A stretch of 64,000 bases of DNA from Prevotella melaninogenica (GTDB lineage Bacteria > Bacteroidota > Bacteroidia > Bacteroidales > Bacteroidaceae). Of the stretch, positions 34,739 through 44,189 are shown piece after piece. Position 1 is the stretch's first letter; each line of letters begins with the position of its first letter. The notes under the pieces were generated by a model, which worked only from the letters and a program-made list of their open reading frames with translations, made no database searches and was not told the DNA's origin. The translations under genes and the position numbers were made by a program. The stretch spans positions 872,501-936,500 of the forward strand of contig NZ_CP072360.1 of assembly GCF_018128065.1 (NCBI RefSeq), read 5' to 3'.

Positions 34739-35101
34739 CTGTTGGGGAAGTTTATATGATATATCACCGAATAGATACAAAGTTTTGGTAAAGAAGCCTC
34801 CAATTACTTTTTATTATAGAGATAAGCAGGACTTTTAGTTTACTGAAAAAATAAAATTTTCTTATTTCATCTAATTTTAGGTAACATCTTTATCGTGGTT
34901 ATAACGGAAACGATAGACTTCTCCCTTTTACTTTTTTCCCTTGGTAATTACTTCTTTCTTTCTATGAATTAAAAGACTGTGGATTGTGAAATAACTTTAC
35001 AATAAAAATAAATCTATGGGCATTATAGGCATGAAATAGGCTAATTCTTGCGACTTTGTAACTCGCCTGTAATCAGGCGGTTACGAAATGGGTTCTGAAA
35101 A

Positions 35102-35189
35102 GGTGCTTAATAAGAGTTCAAAAGGGCGTTAGTTAGGGTCTTAAAGGGCATCTTTTACAAGCCAATTGGGCGTTAATTCAAAGCCGAAA
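35102..35189 (+). repeat. Four-unit 22-nt periodic element, copy 2
   Basis: Units of exactly 22 nt start at 35102, 35124, 35146 and 35168, opening GGTGCTTAAT, GGGCGTTAGT, GGGCATCTTTT and GGGCGTTAAT, in the same order as copy 1 (9897-9984). Confidence 0.8.
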
Positions 35190-35268
35190 GATCACTTATT
35201 AAAATCGAGGATGTGAATTATCTTTACAGTGATGAGCGTGAATGCATCTACTGTTGGGTATCGTTGGG

Positions 35269-36684
35269 TTAATAATTCACCTCAATAGAAGTAGGGTAGA
35301 GTCTGTATGGATCGAAAAATTCGGTGCAGCTATTAATCAGGTCACGGAGGTTTGCCTGTACGTTCTTACGATAGCGTTCTTTGCCATTGACAATAACAGT
35401 AACAGGTTTGTTCATGTCTATAAGTTTGCTATTAAGATAGATACGCAATTGTCCGCCCTTCGCCTCCTTGTAGGTGCGATTAAATCTCATTTCGATACCC
35501 CAATGTTTGTCTTGCTCAACAGCGGTATATTCCACCTCTTTGATATTTATTGTTACCACATTGTTATGAATATTCATGTCATAGTAGGTGCGATTTTCCG
35601 ATGGCGAAGTTAGTACTTGCAGGTTGTAGAAGCCCGAGCGATGACGACCATCCATCTCATAGTCTTCCCAGAGAACAGTCTTAGGATATGGGTTGCGAAC
35701 GAACTTTTTTAGCCATGGGGTAGTAAGGTCATAATTAATATGATGTTGCATACCTGGCAGGAGGTTAATGCGATGGACGAAGAGCGGACGTTTGTCGGCA
35801 TCAAGAGGGCGTGCCAACTGAGCAGAATCAAAGGCTATCTGCGTATAGTAAGTTAGAGTATTGCGGTAGAAACCAGTGTCATCCGCTCCAGTGAGGAATG
35901 AGAAACCAATGTTAGCACAGTTTTCTATGGGTGCATTCTTTAGCGGTTCGCCACCTGCCATTGGACCAGCTGCAGCCCAATAGTCAGCATAGAAAGAGGC
36001 AAGACGCTGACTGCCATAGCCACCTTCGGATATACCAAAGACATAGAGGCGGTTGGCATCAACATTACCCTCGACAAGTGCCTGTCGAATCAGTTTCTCC
36101 CAAGCAAACTGCTTTGCAACCTGCCACCAACGATAGTAATCGCCTTCGTTAGGAATTTGCGGAATAAAATAGAGCGAAGGACCATCTTGGAATCTGTTAC
36201 CTAAGGTAAGACCAGTCGACCATTCATGTTCCTTTGGACCAGAACCATGCAGATAAAGGAACAACGGTAGCTTTCCTGCTGTGCTTCCCTTTACACCATA
36301 GTAGTAAGGCATGACGGCATTCTTTTCCAATGCTTCAGGTAAGTTCCAAGCAGATTTTACTCCCTTTTGCAAGTCTTCAGGCTTCGCAAGTTTCTGTTCA
36401 TTCAACTCGCGATTTGCCTCACACCATGCTGCCCACACCATCTTTTGGTTTTGAACGATATCTTTGTTCTTAATCAGCTGCTGTATATCTGTCGTATAAG
36501 TCTTATTACGTTGAAAGGCATCTTTGCTCTGCAGCTCCTCATTCTGCTTCATTTTAAGCGTTTGAAGGAAGTAATTTTTCACCTTCTCCTGCATATTACC
36601 TCCCTGTGCGTGAGCGTTGTTGGTGATAGCAGAGAGTGTGAGCGTTAAGCCCACAGCTACGATAAAGTTATTGATATGCTTCAT
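35269..36684 (-). CDS. Secreted alpha/beta-hydrolase (esterase/peptidase type)
   Basis: 471 residues from ATG 36684; this start gives a clean signal peptide (HINNFIVAVGLTLTLSAITN, ending NAHAQ). An upstream ATG at 36705 adds only seven residues. The hydrolase fold is shown by FLYLHGSGPKEHE (oxyanion HG) at about 145, the nucleophile elbow YVFGISEGGYGSQRL (G-x-S-x-G, about 225), and a downstream His-containing stretch (LLPGMQHHINYDL). The substrate is unknown; the last 120 residues form a beta-rich domain. A promoter box TACCTTTG lies at 36755-36762 on the minus strand. Confidence 0.8.
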   Translation of the reverse strand: MKHINNFIVAVGLTLTLSAITNNAHAQGGNMQEKVKNYFLQTLKMKQNEELQSKDAFQRNKTYTTDIQQLIKNKDIVQNQKMVWAAWCEANRELNEQKLAKPEDLQKGVKSAWNLPEALEKNAVMPYYYGVKGSTAGKLPLFLYLHGSGPKEHEWSTGLTLGNRFQDGPSLYFIPQIPNEGDYYRWWQVAKQFAWEKLIRQALVEGNVDANRLYVFGISEGGYGSQRLASFYADYWAAAGPMAGGEPLKNAPIENCANIGFSFLTGADDTGFYRNTLTYYTQIAFDSAQLARPLDADKRPLFVHRINLLPGMQHHINYDLTTPWLKKFVRNPYPKTVLWEDYEMDGRHRSGFYNLQVLTSPSENRTYYDMNIHNNVVTINIKEVEYTAVEQDKHWGIEMRFNRTYKEAKGGQLRIYLNSKLIDMNKPVTVIVNGKERYRKNVQANLRDLINSCTEFFDPYRLYPTSIEVNY

Positions 36685-36754
36685 TGTTTGTCTTTGTATC
36701 TTCAATCTATTTGTTTATTTGGGTTTACCCCTTTGAATGATTTTGCTTTGCAGA

Positions 36755-36762
36755 CAAAGGTA
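36755..36762 (-). promoter_or_regulatory. -7 promoter element of the alpha/beta-hydrolase gene
   Basis: Minus-strand TACCTTTG, about 70 nt before ATG 36684. Confidence 0.65.
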
Positions 36763-36793
36763 AGCATTTTTAGAGGATTGTGCAAGAGTTGTA

Positions 36794-37028
36794 GCCTCAC
36801 CCCCTCTCCGAAAGAGAAAGAAGAAGCCTCACCCCCAACCCCTCTCCGAAGGGAGAGGGGAGTAGTCACCGATATACCCTACAAGATGGATTGGTATTAT
36901 AGATTTGTATAATACCTTTTAGTATCTTCTATAGGGATATCACGGTAATCACTCCCCTCTCCCTTCGGAGAGGGGTTGGGGGTGAGGCTTCTTCTTTCCC
37001 TTCGGAGAGGGGTTGGGAGGTGAGGCTT
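36794..37028. repeat. Long inverted repeat made of CCCCTC...GAGGGG hairpins
   Basis: The left arm (about 36794-36866) carries CCTCACCCCCAACCCCTCTC followed by CGAAGGGAGAGGGGAGTA. The right arm (about 36951-37028) carries the reverse complement, with over 45 nt matching almost perfectly and a weaker match beyond. The arms enclose about 85 nt. The element separates the beta-barrel gene from the hydrolase gene, both on the minus strand. Confidence 0.75.
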
Positions 37029-37033
37029 CTATA

Positions 37034-40018
37034 TTAAAAACCACCAAATCCACCGCCTGATGGTGGAGGACCTGAAGGACGTCCACCGCCAAAGCCTTTC
37101 CTTCCACCTTCACGTGGACCCATTCCAGGACCATTGCGATCGAAGTCTGGACCATCCTTTGGTTTAGGCATAGCATTCTTACCACCAAAGAGGTTCAGAC
37201 GATAGGTAGCACGCAGCATGATATAGCTGTTAATACTATTGTATTCAGTATCTGTACGACTCATAGAGTTGATGACACGTGAGAGGTTACTCTGCTGACG
37301 TAAGATGTCATAGAACTGCAAGCTGAATGTCAGTGCATTGTCCTTCAACATACTCTGTGAGATTTGCGCATTCCAAAGCAGCTCATTAGTGTTCAATGAC
37401 GCATCGCTATATCCACGGCGACTGTTCTGGTGAAGGTCTGTCGAGATACTCATGTTCCAAGGGAGGTTAAAACTCAATGTACCACCATAGGCAAACTGCC
37501 ATGTGCGTAGATTGCTCATACTCTGAAGATTATTCTTCGTGTTGGTATAGTCTACCGAACCATCTAACTCTAACTCTAACCATGAGGTGCGATAGCTGGC
37601 AGCGAGTCGCTCGCCAAAGGTCAACGACTTAGTGATATTCTTCTCTAAGTTGCTTGTTCTGTTAAGCTGCAGATAGCTGACGTAGCGATTGAAGTTAGCA
37701 CGTGTGAAAGTATGGAGATTCCATACTCCAGCTGAGTCAATACTTGTATTGTACATTAATCCTGCATCTGCATCCCAGTTACCATTTACATTGATAGGCT
37801 GGATTGTACGTGCACCTGTAATCGCATCGTAAGTCACACTGTTGCCAATCGCATTTCGTGTTGTAGAGAAGTTGGCAAAGGTCATCAATGCCTGTGAGTG
37901 ACTCTGCTTGTAAGTGTTATAGAACAAGCGGAAGTTATTGGTGAAGGCTGGCTTCAGTCCTGGGTTACCAATAGATATGTTCTGTGGGTCTGTATTGTCG
38001 ACGATACTAAGCAGCTGACTCATCGTAGGCTGAGTGATTGTACCCTTATAATTGATACGCAGGTTGCTCTGTTCGCTGAACTTGTAACGGAAGTCGAAAG
38101 TAGGACTCCAGTTGAATACTGTGCGTGCTGTGTCAACGTGTACACCAAGGTAATCCTGCATATAGGTAGAACGCTGTGGCTGGAACATGACACCCACGTT
38201 CATCTTCCACTTGTCACGAATCATTCGCATCATTATCTGCATGTCGTGTGTATATGTGCGATACTCAGAGTAACGGCTCAGATTATCATCGAGATAGCTT
38301 GCCAATGGGTTGGACAGCAATCCGAGATAGTTATCCCATGAACGGTAAGCTGGCTGCAGACTACCGAATGTTCCTGATGGCATTGCAGAGAGGTCGTAGG
38401 TGTCACGATTGCTCTTTGAAAAGCCATACTTAAACTGATAGCTGAACTGCAGGTAAGTCTTACGGGCAATTGGCTCACTATAAGTTGCCTGCAAAGCATA
38501 GTCCCAACTCTTTGTTGGCATAAGGTTATAACGATATGCACGATAGATAGAGTCGTTTCCGAGTGCATCTTGCAACTGGAAATACTGGATGTCTTGTGTT
38601 GAGAATGTTTTTGAATCCGAGTCACTATAGTTACCATCTATGCGCAAAGTAACGTTTCGTCCGTTGCTTGAGAGCTTGCGATTTACCTGCAGCATAGCAC
38701 CCAATGAGGTTGAATTACCATAGCTTATCGTCATGTTACGCTGTGTATTCACCATTAAACCCTGTGATTTTAGCTGTGCGATAGAAGCTGATGACAATGG
38801 GTCGTCAACGGTATCGTATGGGTCAGCGTTGTAGGCTGTAGATGTGCTAACAGTTTGTCCATCGCTCTTACTTAGTCTGATGTTTGGACGGAACATGATG
38901 TTCCACATAGAGTCAGGGCGCCATTCCAAGCGGAAACGACCATCCCAAGAGTTTGTTCTTGTGTATTCTTGTGAGAGACGGTTGGCAAATGAACCCTGTT
39001 GTGCTACGAAGTTCTCGCTTGCAACACGTGAGTTTAGGTCGCCATTAGAATGGTTCCAACGTACGCTACCGTCCCACTGCAAGGTTGTACCATTGTCATA
39101 GTTCATGTTGAGACCCACCATTTTCGTTGCGTTCAAGCCCTGTCTTACGCCACCAAAGCCACCACGTGGACCACCACCGAAGCCCATGTCATTGACATTA
39201 TTGGCAGATGCAAAGCCCATCATGCGGAACTTGTTGTTGAAGTAGGCACCCATAGCCTTCTCAGAGTAACGACCCTTTGTTCCGATACCCAAGTCAATAT
39301 TTGAGAATAAACCTTTGTTCATTCCCGCCTTGATGCCAAAGTCGAGTACGGTTGATTCATTACCATCATCGATACCCGTCACACGGCTCAAGTCGCTCTT
39401 TTGGTCGTAAGCCTTAATGGTTTGTACGATAGAGGTTGGGAGGTTTTTCATAGCGGTCTTAGTGTCGCCCACCATGAACTCTTTTCCATCAACAAGAATC
39501 TTTTTTACCTCTTTGCCATTAATCTTAATAGTTCCATCGCTTGACACTTCCGCACCCGGCAACTTCTTTACGAGAGCTTCAATCGTTGAGCCTTCTGGGA
39601 CACGATAAGCCGAAGCATTGTACTGGAAAGTGTCTGCTTTTACAACAACTTTCGGAGCACTTGCCACAACTTTCACTTCTTTCAGTGTGTGTGAGTCTAC
39701 TTGGAATTCTAACTGACCTACTGATACGTCTTGCTCATTAGCAATCGTAATGTTTTGAAAAATAGTCTTGTAGCCTACATACGAAGCTTTCAAAATAAAT
39801 CGTCCGTTTGTTGGAGCTGTAATCTTAAAGTTCCCCGCTTCATCTGATGTAGCACCAATAACATAACTGCTGTCCTGCTTCAACAGCTGAACAACAGCAA
39901 ATGGCACTTTCTCCTTTAGTTCCGTATCATAAAGCGTACCCGTAACGGTTCTGTTCTGTGCCAGCATTGCAACTGTGCTGGACATTAATAGAACAAAAAT
40001 CAACAATCTTTTTGCCAT
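37034..40018 (-). CDS. Outer-membrane beta-barrel protein with CarboxypepD_reg and plug-like domains
   Basis: 994 residues, signal MAKRLLIFVLLMSSTVAMLAQ. Residues 22-115 are a carboxypeptidase-regulatory-like domain (TVTGTLYDTELKEKVPFAVV...FILKASYVGYKTIFQNI); residues about 130-230 are a TonB-plug-like domain (YRVPEGSTIEALVKKLPGAEVSSDGTIKINGKEVKKILVDG); the remainder is a large beta-barrel of the outer-membrane beta-barrel family (OMP_b-brl_3 type). The C-terminus is unusual: a Gly/Pro-rich tail (GGRPSGPPPSGGGFGGF) instead of a terminal aromatic strand. It probably moves or binds a substrate at the surface. A sigma/anti-sigma pair lies just upstream on the same strand, so it may be their target. 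Confidence 0.85.
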   Translation of the reverse strand: MAKRLLIFVLLMSSTVAMLAQNRTVTGTLYDTELKEKVPFAVVQLLKQDSSYVIGATSDEAGNFKITAPTNGRFILKASYVGYKTIFQNITIANEQDVSVGQLEFQVDSHTLKEVKVVASAPKVVVKADTFQYNASAYRVPEGSTIEALVKKLPGAEVSSDGTIKINGKEVKKILVDGKEFMVGDTKTAMKNLPTSIVQTIKAYDQKSDLSRVTGIDDGNESTVLDFGIKAGMNKGLFSNIDLGIGTKGRYSEKAMGAYFNNKFRMMGFASANNVNDMGFGGGPRGGFGGVRQGLNATKMVGLNMNYDNGTTLQWDGSVRWNHSNGDLNSRVASENFVAQQGSFANRLSQEYTRTNSWDGRFRLEWRPDSMWNIMFRPNIRLSKSDGQTVSTSTAYNADPYDTVDDPLSSASIAQLKSQGLMVNTQRNMTISYGNSTSLGAMLQVNRKLSSNGRNVTLRIDGNYSDSDSKTFSTQDIQYFQLQDALGNDSIYRAYRYNLMPTKSWDYALQATYSEPIARKTYLQFSYQFKYGFSKSNRDTYDLSAMPSGTFGSLQPAYRSWDNYLGLLSNPLASYLDDNLSRYSEYRTYTHDMQIMMRMIRDKWKMNVGVMFQPQRSTYMQDYLGVHVDTARTVFNWSPTFDFRYKFSEQSNLRINYKGTITQPTMSQLLSIVDNTDPQNISIGNPGLKPAFTNNFRLFYNTYKQSHSQALMTFANFSTTRNAIGNSVTYDAITGARTIQPINVNGNWDADAGLMYNTSIDSAGVWNLHTFTRANFNRYVSYLQLNRTSNLEKNITKSLTFGERLAASYRTSWLELELDGSVDYTNTKNNLQSMSNLRTWQFAYGGTLSFNLPWNMSISTDLHQNSRRGYSDASLNTNELLWNAQISQSMLKDNALTFSLQFYDILRQQSNLSRVINSMSRTDTEYNSINSYIMLRATYRLNLFGGKNAMPKPKDGPDFDRNGPGMGPREGGRKGFGGGRPSGPPPSGGGFGGF

Positions 40019-40157
40019 AATAATCTTTTCTAATTCTTAATGGTATATATGACGCTAAGAATTTCAAAAAGTTTAATAGGCACATGGATTTTATTTAAAG
40101 AAAAGATATGAATATGGGTGCTTGTGGGAGACTTTAGAACTAAGTCTTATTTTATTC

Positions 40158-41426
40158 CTACTTATTTAAGTTTATTCTGACACCCATATTGAGATTGAAG
40201 TTGGTAGGCTTGTCTTTGTAAATATTCTCAACATTGCTCCCATTATTGAAGTGATGGCTTATTCCGGGCTCAATATATGCACTAACATCTTTGCTAATTC
40301 TGAGTTCTCCTCCAATGGAAAGAGCGGTAGAGAATACTGGTCTACCTTCTTTAATAGTTGTATGTGTTGGCGTTATTTGTGACATGGCTTCAGCAGATAA
40401 GTTGGCTTCACCTTTCACGAGTTTCTCAATTTCAGCACCTGCAGTCGCATAAACATTGAACCTTTTGGTCTTAATGAAACTGTAACTTGCATTTACAGGT
40501 ATGCCGACGTATTGCAGTTTTTGTTCTACGGCATATTCTGTCCCTCTCTTTTCATAAGAGAAGTTGGAAGTAAGTCGGCTGTAATTGAGACCTGTCTGTA
40601 GGCTCCACCGATTGTTGATATTATACCTTATGGAAACACCTAACTTTATTGGTTGATGGTGTTTAGTCCTCGTTCTTCTATCTTTTGTACCTATTGGGCT
40701 GTCTTGTATGTTTCTTCCAGAGAATTCTGGGGCATAGTCACCATAAGGGTTTGCTACTGGCAATAGCATCTTGTCAGAATTATGGGAAGTTCCCGTACCA
40801 TAATTATAGGAAGTTCCTATGCAGAAGCGAGAAGTTGGATCATCCTTCTTCGCATTTGTTGCGTAGATTCTTTCCGAATTCCCCCACGACTGTGGTTTTG
40901 TGGTCTGTTGTTTATTAACATCTTCTATCTTTTCTTGCCTTGTATTACTGGTTGTTTCTTGAGTTTCTGTGACATTATTATTATCTGTAGTCGTTTCTTT
41001 TTCTTTATTGTCGACTGTATTGCCAGACAAGTTGTTGTCAACAAGTGGATTCTGTATACTTTGATGAGTAGCAACAGCCAGCTTTACGGAGTTTGTCACA
41101 TAGTTCTCTGGAGTTGTAATTGTAGTTTGAGAAGGCAGAGTGTTCTTTATCTTATTGTTTATAATTGTTGCGCACTGCTTCGGAAGAGATGTGTGGTCAA
41201 AAAGCAAGTGACTTAGAAAAATCCCGATACCTATTATGGCTGCAGCAGAGGCAGCACGGTAGGTCCACAAAGGTACTACGCTTGCCTTCTGCCGAGTAGA
41301 GCGCATAGGAGCAACTCCACGACGGTTCATCTCCTGTTTGATATCATTGAGAAGACCATCTGGTGCCTTTACATCACATTCATTCTGAATGCGTGTACGC
41401 AATGTGTCAAGCCAATCTTCTTTCAT
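40158..41426 (-). CDS. Anti-sigma-type membrane protein fused to an outer-membrane beta-barrel domain
   Basis: 422 residues. The N-terminus (1-48) is cytosolic and helical with the feel of an anti-sigma region; one membrane helix follows (TYRAASAAAIIGIGIFLSHLLF, about 50-72); a long Thr/Asn/Gln-rich linker runs to about 240; and the C-terminal 170 residues are beta-strands ending NLNMGVRINLNK, like a small porin-like (OmpA/OprF-like) barrel. It begins 10 nt after the ECF sigma stop, the usual sigma/anti-sigma layout. How an inner-membrane helix and an outer-membrane-type domain act together is unclear. Confidence 0.72.
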   Translation of the reverse strand: MKEDWLDTLRTRIQNECDVKAPDGLLNDIKQEMNRRGVAPMRSTRQKASVVPLWTYRAASAAAIIGIGIFLSHLLFDHTSLPKQCATIINNKIKNTLPSQTTITTPENYVTNSVKLAVATHQSIQNPLVDNNLSGNTVDNKEKETTTDNNNVTETQETTSNTRQEKIEDVNKQQTTKPQSWGNSERIYATNAKKDDPTSRFCIGTSYNYGTGTSHNSDKMLLPVANPYGDYAPEFSGRNIQDSPIGTKDRRTRTKHHQPIKLGVSIRYNINNRWSLQTGLNYSRLTSNFSYEKRGTEYAVEQKLQYVGIPVNASYSFIKTKRFNVYATAGAEIEKLVKGEANLSAEAMSQITPTHTTIKEGRPVFSTALSIGGELRISKDVSAYIEPGISHHFNNGSNVENIYKDKPTNFNLNMGVRINLNK

Positions 41427-41436
41427 ACTTTTAATT

Positions 41437-41988
41437 CTATTTATTTTGCTCTTTCAGCATCTTTGCAAGCATATTCCTTGCCTTGTGGAATTGTGATGCA
41501 GATGTATCTGGTTTGATGTTGAGAATTTCTGCTATTTCCTTGTGACTTTTGCCTTCTATCACATATAGGTTGAAGACAGTTCTGTAACCTGGTGGTAGTT
41601 TAAGTATTGTCTCTGTTATCTGTGTTATCGACATACTGTCAATATCAGGGTCCTCAGTACTACAATCAGGTATGTCAGTCGCCTTGTCTATAAAAATAGC
41701 TGGGTCATTGTCCCTGAGAAAGTGAAGAGATTCGTTGATTACAATCTTTGTGAGCCAAGCCTTTAATGACCCCTTCCCTCGATATTCAAAAGTATGTATC
41801 TTAGTGAATATTCTTATAAAAGCCTCTTGTAAAACATCATGCCTATCTTCTTGGTTTCCAATATACCTCGAACACACTTTTGCTAAATAATCAGCATACT
41901 CGCCATAGAGTTTATCCATGGCGAGTGCATCACCTTTTTCAAAAAGGCTTATAATATACTGTTCTCTATTATTCCCAAATAATCCCAT
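41437..41988 (-). CDS. ECF RNA polymerase sigma factor
   Basis: 183 residues. Region 2 (about 25-95: DKLYGEYADYLAKVCSRYIG, then HDVLQEAFIRIFTKIHTF and SLKAWLTKIVINESLHFLR) and region 4 (about 125-180: ILKLPPGYRTVFNLYVIEG, SHKEIAEILNIKPDTSASQ) are clear; there is no region 1 or 3, as expected for ECF type. It lies between a NigD-like lipoprotein and the membrane protein that probably restrains it. Confidence 0.92.
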   Translation of the reverse strand: MGLFGNNREQYIISLFEKGDALAMDKLYGEYADYLAKVCSRYIGNQEDRHDVLQEAFIRIFTKIHTFEYRGKGSLKAWLTKIVINESLHFLRDNDPAIFIDKATDIPDCSTEDPDIDSMSITQITETILKLPPGYRTVFNLYVIEGKSHKEIAEILNIKPDTSASQFHKARNMLAKMLKEQNK

Positions 41989-42014
41989 TGATAGGCAGTG
42001 GATTTTCCTCTGTA

Positions 42015-42698
42015 CTATTTACGGCTTTTGTATTTGAATTTGACTGTTTTTACACCTGAGAATGATTGCCACTTCAAAGTCAGGTCCACTGTTTTCCCTT
42101 GTGTGTCAGGAAGATCACTAAGTCTGAATGCTACAAGTCCGTCACGAATCAAACCCTTTGTGTCGCCAGAAGCATTATGATGGAGTACAACTTCATATGG
42201 ATTGTCTCCTTTGACAAGATTCACCACATGTTTTTTCCCATTACCGAAGTAAGTTCTGAAGCGTAAAGTCAAGTATCCGTCCTCTACAACAGTTGTCCAG
42301 TCCTTGACTATTTCTACAGGGTCTTTTCCATATACTGTTTCGTTTTGTTTGCCAAGAGTTGGTGCCATATTCTTAGTAAGTATGGTGTCAACCCAGTTTA
42401 CATATGCACTTTTTGAGTATCCTTCAGTCTTTCCGTCCTGAACTTTGATGTTCGTAAGTGCTCGCAGTTCCTTTTTACCATAAGGAGAAGTCTTCATGTT
42501 CGTAGGAAGAATTGTGGTCTCATCATTTAACTGGAAGTAGACCTGTCCTGTGGAACTATTTGTCTTGATTGTCACAAGTGCATTGGGAATATTGGTAGGG
42601 TAATCTGTATCGTCATCGTTTAAGCAAGATTGCAAGGATAATGTACCTATCGCTATTCCAAGGATGAGGACAATATAAAGTAATGAATTCTTTTTCAT
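42015..42698 (-). CDS. NigD-like lipoprotein
   Basis: 227 residues; signal MKKNSLLYIVLILGIAIGTL and lipobox LQSC (Cys25). NigD family marks: CLNDDD after the lipobox, ALVTIKTNSSTGQVYFQLND, TILPTNMKTSPYGKKELRALTN, WTTVVEDGYLTLRFRTYFG, LVAFRLSDLPDTQGKTVDLT. Function of the family is not well established. It is first in the 42698-40158 operon, 26 nt before the sigma gene, with a promoter box at 42725-42732. Confidence 0.82.
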   Translation of the reverse strand: MKKNSLLYIVLILGIAIGTLSLQSCLNDDDTDYPTNIPNALVTIKTNSSTGQVYFQLNDETTILPTNMKTSPYGKKELRALTNIKVQDGKTEGYSKSAYVNWVDTILTKNMAPTLGKQNETVYGKDPVEIVKDWTTVVEDGYLTLRFRTYFGNGKKHVVNLVKGDNPYEVVLHHNASGDTKGLIRDGLVAFRLSDLPDTQGKTVDLTLKWQSFSGVKTVKFKYKSRK

Positions 42699-42724
42699 AT
42701 TCGTTCCTTTTTTAGTTAATACTG

Positions 42725-42732
42725 CAAATTTA
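42725..42732 (-). promoter_or_regulatory. -7 promoter element of the NigD/sigma/anti-sigma operon
   Basis: Minus-strand TAAATTTG fits TAnnTTTG, about 27 nt before ATG 42698. No gene is seen in 42733-42998. Confidence 0.6.
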
Positions 42733-42998
42733 CTAAATCATTTTCAATTTTAAGTTGTTGTTTGAATTTATGTCTAATCTGCTCTATAAAATCAAAAGTT
42801 AGAATTACTTGCCTCTTTAAATGTTAAAACAGTGTTAAAGTTCGCCGATAGGAATGATAGTGTCTTTTTTTATTCGATTATATTTTATCATTTGATTTAT
42901 TGCACATAGAGAAAGCGATGTGCGCAATATTTGGTATGTCAGTATTAAAGAGTGTGAAATATAGGCTCTGTTTCGTTTGTAAGTGATAGGAAAAACCG

Positions 42999-43006
42999 TA
43001 ATTTTG
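42999..43006 (+). promoter_or_regulatory. -7 promoter element deciding the aroB start
   Basis: TAATTTTG ends at the first base of an in-frame GTG (43006), so that GTG cannot be the start; ATG 43033 lies 27 nt after the box. Confidence 0.6.
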
Positions 43007-43032
43007 TGTTGAACTTTAAAGAGAGAAAGCTT

Positions 43033-44079
43033 ATGGGACAGAATATTATTATATCAAAACAGTTCAAGAGTGAATTGGCAACAGCCATCTCTGAATGTGA
43101 GAAGGATAAAATCTTCGTACTCGTTGATGAGACGACACATCAGAAATGTTGGGAACTTATCAAAGACGACTTCTGTCTGAAGCAGGCGCAAGTAATTACA
43201 ATTGGTACGACTGATAGTAGTAAAACGCTTGACACGTTGGCTTCTGTATGGGAGGCATTGCAGCAGGGAGGGGCTACACGCCACTCACTGTTGATAAACC
43301 TTGGTGGTGGTATGGTGACCGACCTTGGTGGTTTTGCGGCTTCAACCTTCAAGCGTGGAATTAACTTTATTAATATTCCAACCACGCTCCTTGCGATGGT
43401 AGATGCCAGTGTGGGCGGTAAGACGGGTATCAATTTCGGCGGATTAAAGAATGAGATTGGTGTGTTTAGTGAGGCTGATATTGTTCTGCTAAATACCGAA
43501 TGGCTCAAGACATTGGACACAGAGAATATCCGCAGTGGCTATGCTGAGATGTTAAAGCATGGCTTGATTGCTGATGAAGCGATGTGGGCAGAGCTAATAA
43601 ACTTCGACCTTACGCAGCCAGACTTGCATCAGTTGAGCGCAATGCTTGGTAAGAGTGTTAGAGTAAAGGAACGTATTGTAGCGGAAGACCCGCAGGAGAA
43701 GGGTATTAGAAAGGCTTTGAATCTCGGACATACCTTCGGTCATGCTTTTGAGTCATGGGCATTAGAAAACCATCCAATCCTCCATGGTTATGCAGTTGCG
43801 TTCGGTTTGATAGCAGAGCTTTATCTGTCTGCTGTGAAGACTGGTTTCCCAACAGAGCGCATGCGCCAGACGGTCAACTTCATTCGTGAGTATTATGGCA
43901 CATTGCCTATTACGTGTAATGACTATCCAAAGCTCATTGAGTTCATGTATCATGACAAGAAGAATCGTGGTAATGAAATCAATGTCACTCTTTTAGGGGG
44001 TATTGGCGACGTCCGTATCAACCAGTCTGTCAGTGAGGATGAAGTTAAGGAAGCCCTTGACTTTGTGCGTGAGGGGTAA
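43033..44079 (+). CDS. aroB: 3-dehydroquinate synthase
   Basis: 348 residues. Converts DAHP to 3-dehydroquinate, the second step of the shikimate pathway, using NAD and a divalent metal. Motifs: LINLGGGMVTDLGGFAASTF (NAD-binding), FINIPTTLLAMVDASVGGKTGINFG, the metal-ligand Glu in RSGYAEMLKHGL, and metal-binding His in LNLGHTFGHAFE and HGYAVAFGL. No other shikimate genes are visible here. The GTG at 43006 is excluded by the overlapping promoter box. Confidence 0.96.
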   Translation: MGQNIIISKQFKSELATAISECEKDKIFVLVDETTHQKCWELIKDDFCLKQAQVITIGTTDSSKTLDTLASVWEALQQGGATRHSLLINLGGGMVTDLGGFAASTFKRGINFINIPTTLLAMVDASVGGKTGINFGGLKNEIGVFSEADIVLLNTEWLKTLDTENIRSGYAEMLKHGLIADEAMWAELINFDLTQPDLHQLSAMLGKSVRVKERIVAEDPQEKGIRKALNLGHTFGHAFESWALENHPILHGYAVAFGLIAELYLSAVKTGFPTERMRQTVNFIREYYGTLPITCNDYPKLIEFMYHDKKNRGNEINVTLLGGIGDVRINQSVSEDEVKEALDFVREG

Positions 44080-44152
44080 GTAAAGGGTATTGGACTAATA
44101 AGGCTAATAAGACTAATAAGGCTTAAGCCTAATCACCAATCTTATCCTATTA

Positions 44153-44189
44153 GCACTCCCCTCCCTTCGGAGGGGTTGGGGGAGGCTTT
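44153..44189. repeat. CCCCTCCC...GGAGGGG hairpin between convergent genes
   Basis: CACTCCCCTCCCTTCGGAGG, then GGTTGGGGGAGGCTTTTT: the same hairpin family as 36794-37028, here after aroB and next to the stop of the DUF4738-like gene, with a T run that could end aroB transcription. Short TAATAAGGC-like units precede it (44090-44130). Confidence 0.6.
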
